From Rhodococcus jostii RHA1 (GTDB lineage Bacteria > Actinomycetota > Actinomycetes > Mycobacteriales > Mycobacteriaceae): 64,000 bases of DNA. The translations under genes were made by a program, and so were the position numbers. The stretch is taken from the NCBI RefSeq assembly GCF_000014565.1, contig NC_008268.1, positions 3,472,001-3,536,000 of the forward strand, read 5' to 3'. Below the pieces are notes generated by a model. That model saw only the letters and a list, made by a program, of their open reading frames with translations. It searched no databases and was not told where the DNA came from. Positions 61,226-64,000 of the stretch are shown here, one piece after another (within the stretch, counting starts at the first letter, position 1; each line of letters starts with the position of its first letter).

Positions 61226-61547
61226 CCCCGGTTACATCCTCGCGGCCATCGCGATCATGGCGATCGTCACGTTCGCCCTGCGCGCCGTCCCCTTCGCGAT
61301 CGTCATGCCGTTGCGCTCGTCCGCACTCGTCGGCTACCTCGGTGTCTACCTGCCCGCCGGGATCATGCTGATCCTGGTGGCGTACTCCCTGAAGAGCGTG
61401 TCCGTCACCGCCCCCTCGCACGGGATCCCCGAACTGATCGCGGTGGGGGCGACGGCCGCGGTGCACCTGTGGCGCAAGAATGCGGTGCTCTCGATCGTCC
61501 TCGGAACCGGGCTCTACGTCGTCCTCATGAACTGGGTATTCGCCTGA
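61218..61547 (+). CDS. azlD: AzlD-family branched-chain amino acid exporter subunit
   Basis: 109 residues with four hydrophobic segments (ILAAIAIMAIVTFALRAVPF, LVGYLGVYLPAGIMLILVAYSL, LIAVGATAAVHLW, VLSIVLGTGLYVVL). Normal AzlD size and position after azlC. Confidence 0.9.
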   Translation: MPDPGYILAAIAIMAIVTFALRAVPFAIVMPLRSSALVGYLGVYLPAGIMLILVAYSLKSVSVTAPSHGIPELIAVGATAAVHLWRKNAVLSIVLGTGLYVVLMNWVFA

Positions 61548-61634
61548 GCCCGGCGCGCCTCACGTTTACGACGCAACCACACGGGTAGGCAGGAACCACA
61601 AGACAGTCGGCCGTTTCTCGGGAAGGACGCACTG

Positions 61635-61871
61635 ATGAGTGAACAAGATGCACGCTCGGTGACCGGTGTTCGGGACAAGGACTACAACCTGATTTGGTTC
61701 GTCGAAGCGTCACTGAGCAACGCGCTGCGTCTCGAGGGCTACATCTCGGATGCCGACATGGACGGCGACGCCGAGTTGGCCGACTTCTTCCGCCGCGCCC
61801 AGGCCGTCAGCCGAAAGGGTGGCGATCTGGGCAAGGCCATGCTGGCCGCCCGCCTGAAGAAAGAACAGTAG
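61635..61871 (+). CDS. small conserved actinobacterial protein, unknown function
   Basis: 78 residues, acidic and helical (DYNLIWFVEASLSNALRLEG, DAELADFFRRAQAVSRKGG). ATG 61635 has GGAAGGA upstream. No membrane segment or known catalytic motif. I recall similar short proteins in Rhodococcus and Mycobacterium but no function. A strong terminator follows 19 bases after the stop, supporting a real single-gene unit. Confidence 0.75.
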   Translation: MSEQDARSVTGVRDKDYNLIWFVEASLSNALRLEGYISDADMDGDAELADFFRRAQAVSRKGGDLGKAMLAARLKKEQ

Positions 61872-61890
61872 GTCCACCGCAGAACGAAAA

Positions 61891-61916
61891 CCGCCGGCAC
61901 CAAATGGTGCCGGCGG
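61891..61916 (+). terminator. terminator after the small protein gene
   Basis: A perfect 11-bp stem, CCGCCGGCACC (61891-61901) with GGTGCCGGCGG (61906-61916), and an AAAT loop. A short run of A precedes it, so it can also act for transcripts from the right. Confidence 0.9.
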
Positions 61917-62055
61917 CTTCTGCGACGGTGCCGTCATATCGCCTCTCGGCAAGTGGTCGCTCTCGGCGACAATTTTAATGTGGTACCCGGGGTATGTCCG
62001 ACACCGTCGACGGATTCAACAGTACCGTCCTCGGAGATATTCCGCCGCTCCGGCG

Positions 62056-62703
62056 TCACACTTCGTCGTCAGCCGTCGGATGCGCGATCGCGAGCAGCGC
62101 CGGCGCACCTCGGCCCGGCCAGGTGCCCTCGAGGGTGTGCGAGCCGACGGGCGCGACCCGATCCGGATCGATCACGCGGAACACCCGCACGCCGATCTGG
62201 TCCGTCGTGATGACGGTGGCCGTTCCCTCATTCACACAGGTCACAGCATCGATGACCGGTACCGGCGAGCCCACCGAGCCGGAACCCGACACTCTGGTGG
62301 TCACCTCTCGGCGCTCGCCGGGTGTGGCGAACTGGAGTTCCGCCTCGGTCCCTCCCGTCAGGATCGCCGTCGCGAGCGCACCGGCGTACACCGGGTCGAC
62401 GCACGCGTCGTAGACCCAGCGCTCACCCAGCACGGAATGCTGCATCGTGGTGATCAACGACGCCTCCGCACCGGCCATTGGGGCACCGCGATAGGTCACC
62501 GGCACCTGCACGACCCGCCCGTCCGCCGTCCGGACCAGGTGGGTTTCGATGCCGACATCCCCGGCCGGATCGTCGAAGCGGTACGCACCGACGACCTCGA
62601 CGGACGACGCGTCGGCGGACCCGATCCAGGGCTGGCGCGGAACCCAGTCACCGAGCATCTCGGCCTTGGACGGGGACAGCTGAGCGTGATGGATGAGAGC
62701 CAC
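62056..62703 (-). CDS. maltokinase N-terminal cap-like domain protein
   Basis: 215 residues from GTG 62703. The N-terminus ALIHHAQLSPSKAEMLGDWV and PRQPWIGSADASSVEVVGAY is like the cap domain found at the start of actinobacterial maltokinases and in stand-alone proteins, followed by VPVTYRGAPMAGAEASLITTMQHSVLGERWVYDACVD-type sequence. No kinase domain is present. Function unknown. 46 bases downstream of the FMN-binding protein gene. Confidence 0.6.
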   Translation of the reverse strand: MALIHHAQLSPSKAEMLGDWVPRQPWIGSADASSVEVVGAYRFDDPAGDVGIETHLVRTADGRVVQVPVTYRGAPMAGAEASLITTMQHSVLGERWVYDACVDPVYAGALATAILTGGTEAELQFATPGERREVTTRVSGSGSVGSPVPVIDAVTCVNEGTATVITTDQIGVRVFRVIDPDRVAPVGSHTLEGTWPGRGAPALLAIAHPTADDEV

Positions 62704-62749
62704 GCGGGCGACGGTACCGCGTCACCAAGTGCCGCGACGACAGCGCCGA

Positions 62750-63280
62750 TCAGGATCGGGACGCCGCAGTGAGCTTGGCGATGTCGGCGGCGTAGACGGT
62801 CATCCACTGCGGATGCAGCCGGTAGTAGACAACGTCGTTATCCCAGTCGAAGAAGTCTTCGCCGTAGAAGCCCTTGAAGTAGGCGAGCAGGTCCGGCCAG
62901 TCCGCGGCCGGCTCGCCCTCCTCGGGGTTGAGGATCTCCACCGTGCCGTGCGTGAACACACCCAGGTCCTCACCGCGCAGGTGCGCAGCACTGACGGCGG
63001 GCCGGGCGGCGAGGTGGCGGGCCTTGGCGGCGCCCCGCGCCGTGCCGAAGTGCCACTTCCCGTGCAGGAAGTGCCCGTCCACACCGCTGATGCGCGGTTC
63101 GCCCTTGGCTGTGACGGTGGACAGGGCGAGGGTGCACATGCCGGTGACGACCTGGGTGAGCTGCTCCGCGGTCAGGGTGCTCCCGGTGTTGATGATCGAA
63201 CGCAGATGTGCGGTGGAGCGGGACAGGGAGGCGTCGAGGAGGGTTTGGAGCTCGTCGAGCTCTTCTCGTGTTTCGCGCAT
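62750..63280 (-). CDS. pyridoxamine 5'-phosphate oxidase-fold (FMN-binding) protein
   Basis: 176 residues from ATG 63280 with AGGACC upstream. A helical N-terminus precedes a split-barrel (MCTLALSTVTAKGEPRISGV, HGKWHFGTARGAAKARHLAA, EDLGVFTHGTVEILNP), ending with YYRLHPQWMTVYAADI. Probably binds FMN or F420. Substrate unknown. It lies 119 bases downstream of a TetR gene in the same direction. Confidence 0.78.
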   Translation of the reverse strand: MRETREELDELQTLLDASLSRSTAHLRSIINTGSTLTAEQLTQVVTGMCTLALSTVTAKGEPRISGVDGHFLHGKWHFGTARGAAKARHLAARPAVSAAHLRGEDLGVFTHGTVEILNPEEGEPAADWPDLLAYFKGFYGEDFFDWDNDVVYYRLHPQWMTVYAADIAKLTAASRS

Positions 63281-63399
63281 GGAGGTCCTTGTCTGCGTCG
63301 ATGTCGATCCGGGGTCCGGTCCACGTCCACCATCGGCGCCGAACGGTGCAACCATGCTCGCACCGAGACCCTGACAACCTGTGTCAGGTTTCGCTCACA

Positions 63400-64000
63400 T
63401 CACCGGGACGGAGGAGATTCGGGCTGCGTCAACGTGGCGGTCAGGCCCGCGAGGAGGATGTCGACGCCGCGTTCGAGTTCGGCGGCCCCGTCGTAGGACG
63501 CCAGAACCGGTGCCAGGCCCCGGATCATTGGGAACTCGCCGATCGGCAGGCGGTGAAGGCCGAGGCGCAGAAGGTCGTCGGACTCGTCGGGACGCTCGAC
63601 GAGCTCCTGCAGTTCATTGAGGACGTGGCCGTAGAGGAAGCCGAACAATGCCCGATAGACGTGCAAGGCATCGGCGTCGGTGAACCCCGCCTTGGTGAGC
63701 AGGGTCAGGATGTCCTCGAGCGGACGCAGGGTGCCGAGCGGCCTGAGCCCGAGCGGCGTGGACAGCGGCCTCGTGACCAGTAGCGGGACCACCTGAGGAT
63801 GGGTGAGGGCCAATCGGCGAAAGCCCCGCGCGACCTCCCGCAGCTGCGTGGCCCAGTCGCCGTCGTCGGTGTCGACCTCGAGTTCTTCGAGGACACGCTC
63901 GGCGACCCCGTCGAGCAACGCGGCCTTGTTCGGCGCGTGGCGGTACAGGGTCATCGGGTCGCGGCCGAGTGCTTTACCGAGGCGGCGCATGGACAGCCCG
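63400..64000 (-). CDS. TetR-family regulator, 5' truncated by the window edge
   Basis: About 200 residues are visible. The helix-turn-helix end GLSMRRLGKALGRDPMTLYRHAPNKAALLDGV is followed by a C-terminal ligand domain of the TetR class (LALTHPQVVPLLVTRPLSTP, LFGFLYGHVLNELQELVERP). The frame is open to the right edge, so the first 20 or so residues and the promoter are outside. It may regulate the FMN-binding gene downstream. Confidence 0.85.
   Translation of the reverse strand, partial: GLSMRRLGKALGRDPMTLYRHAPNKAALLDGVAERVLEELEVDTDDGDWATQLREVARGFRRLALTHPQVVPLLVTRPLSTPLGLRPLGTLRPLEDILTLLTKAGFTDADALHVYRALFGFLYGHVLNELQELVERPDESDDLLRLGLHRLPIGEFPMIRGLAPVLASYDGAAELERGVDILLAGLTATLTQPESPPSR

Noticed and set aside
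1..64000. CRISPR arrays, prophage, tRNA or rRNA genes
   Set aside because: No regularly spaced repeats, phage structural genes or recognisable RNA gene sequences were seen on reading both strands; a dedicated search was not possible.

Overview
The window is high-GC actinobacterial DNA, and the evidence points to Rhodococcus jostii RHA1 or a very close relative. The 526-residue flavoprotein at 529-2109 carries every residue I know from the RHA1 eugenol oxidase, at the published numbers (Y91, D151, H390, Y471, R472). Dense, overlapping genes with GTG starts and the mix of families (bkd, AIM24, MSMEG_05xx proteins) agree. The window looks chromosomal, with one decayed transposon and no phage, tRNA, rRNA or CRISPR seen.

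Layout. 1-6.4 kb: end of a zinc alcohol dehydrogenase, then a phenylpropanoid module (eugenol oxidase, MarR regulator, aldehyde dehydrogenase, aryl-alcohol dehydrogenase, AraC regulator) whose three promoter regions share a 9-bp palindrome. 6.5-9.3 kb: a small membrane protein, an internally deleted glutamate dehydrogenase pseudogene, an RraA-type aldolase and an aminotransferase. 9.4-16.4 kb: a minus-strand operon with PxpABC (5-oxoprolinase), an MHS transporter, an SDR and an idonate-type dehydrogenase, divergent from a Nac-like LysR regulator. 16.4-18.7 kb: gluconate/ketogluconate genes. 18.8-28.5 kb: a fused E1 dehydrogenase, two DAO-type flavoenzymes, KdgD, a transketolase-like E1 and an M48 protease pseudogene that lost its HExxH region. 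28.5-36.4 kb: an arylsulfatase divergent from an ABC importer that is preceded by a candidate leaderless cysteine-containing leader peptide. 36.6-41.3 kb: small metabolic proteins and a decayed IS605-type TnpB element. 41.4-46.8 kb: a bkdABC-lpd operon with its Lrp-type regulator. 46.8-52.1 kb: AIM24, PepSY and CNNM-type membrane proteins.

52.5-60.0 kb is the most striking block. It is an eight-gene, translationally coupled operon of the Nit1C / 'nitrogen starvation response' type (MSMEG_0572, MSMEG_0568 radical SAM, GNAT fused to an AIR-synthase-like domain, carbon-nitrogen hydrolase, MSMEG_0570, MSMEG_0569 flavoprotein, a second hydrolase, MSMEG_0565 glycosyltransferase). Related clusters have been linked to cyanide/nitrile nitrogen assimilation, but the chemistry is not settled. 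Here the first hydrolase has a Cys-Tyr-Asp signature instead of the Cys-Trp-Glu of true nitrilases, and the second has lost both the catalytic Glu and the Cys. A low-GC promoter with two adjoining perfect palindromes precedes it.

The right end (60-64 kb) holds an Lrp regulator divergent from AzlCD, a small conserved protein with a strong terminator, a maltokinase-cap-like protein, an FMN-binding protein and a TetR regulator cut by the window edge.
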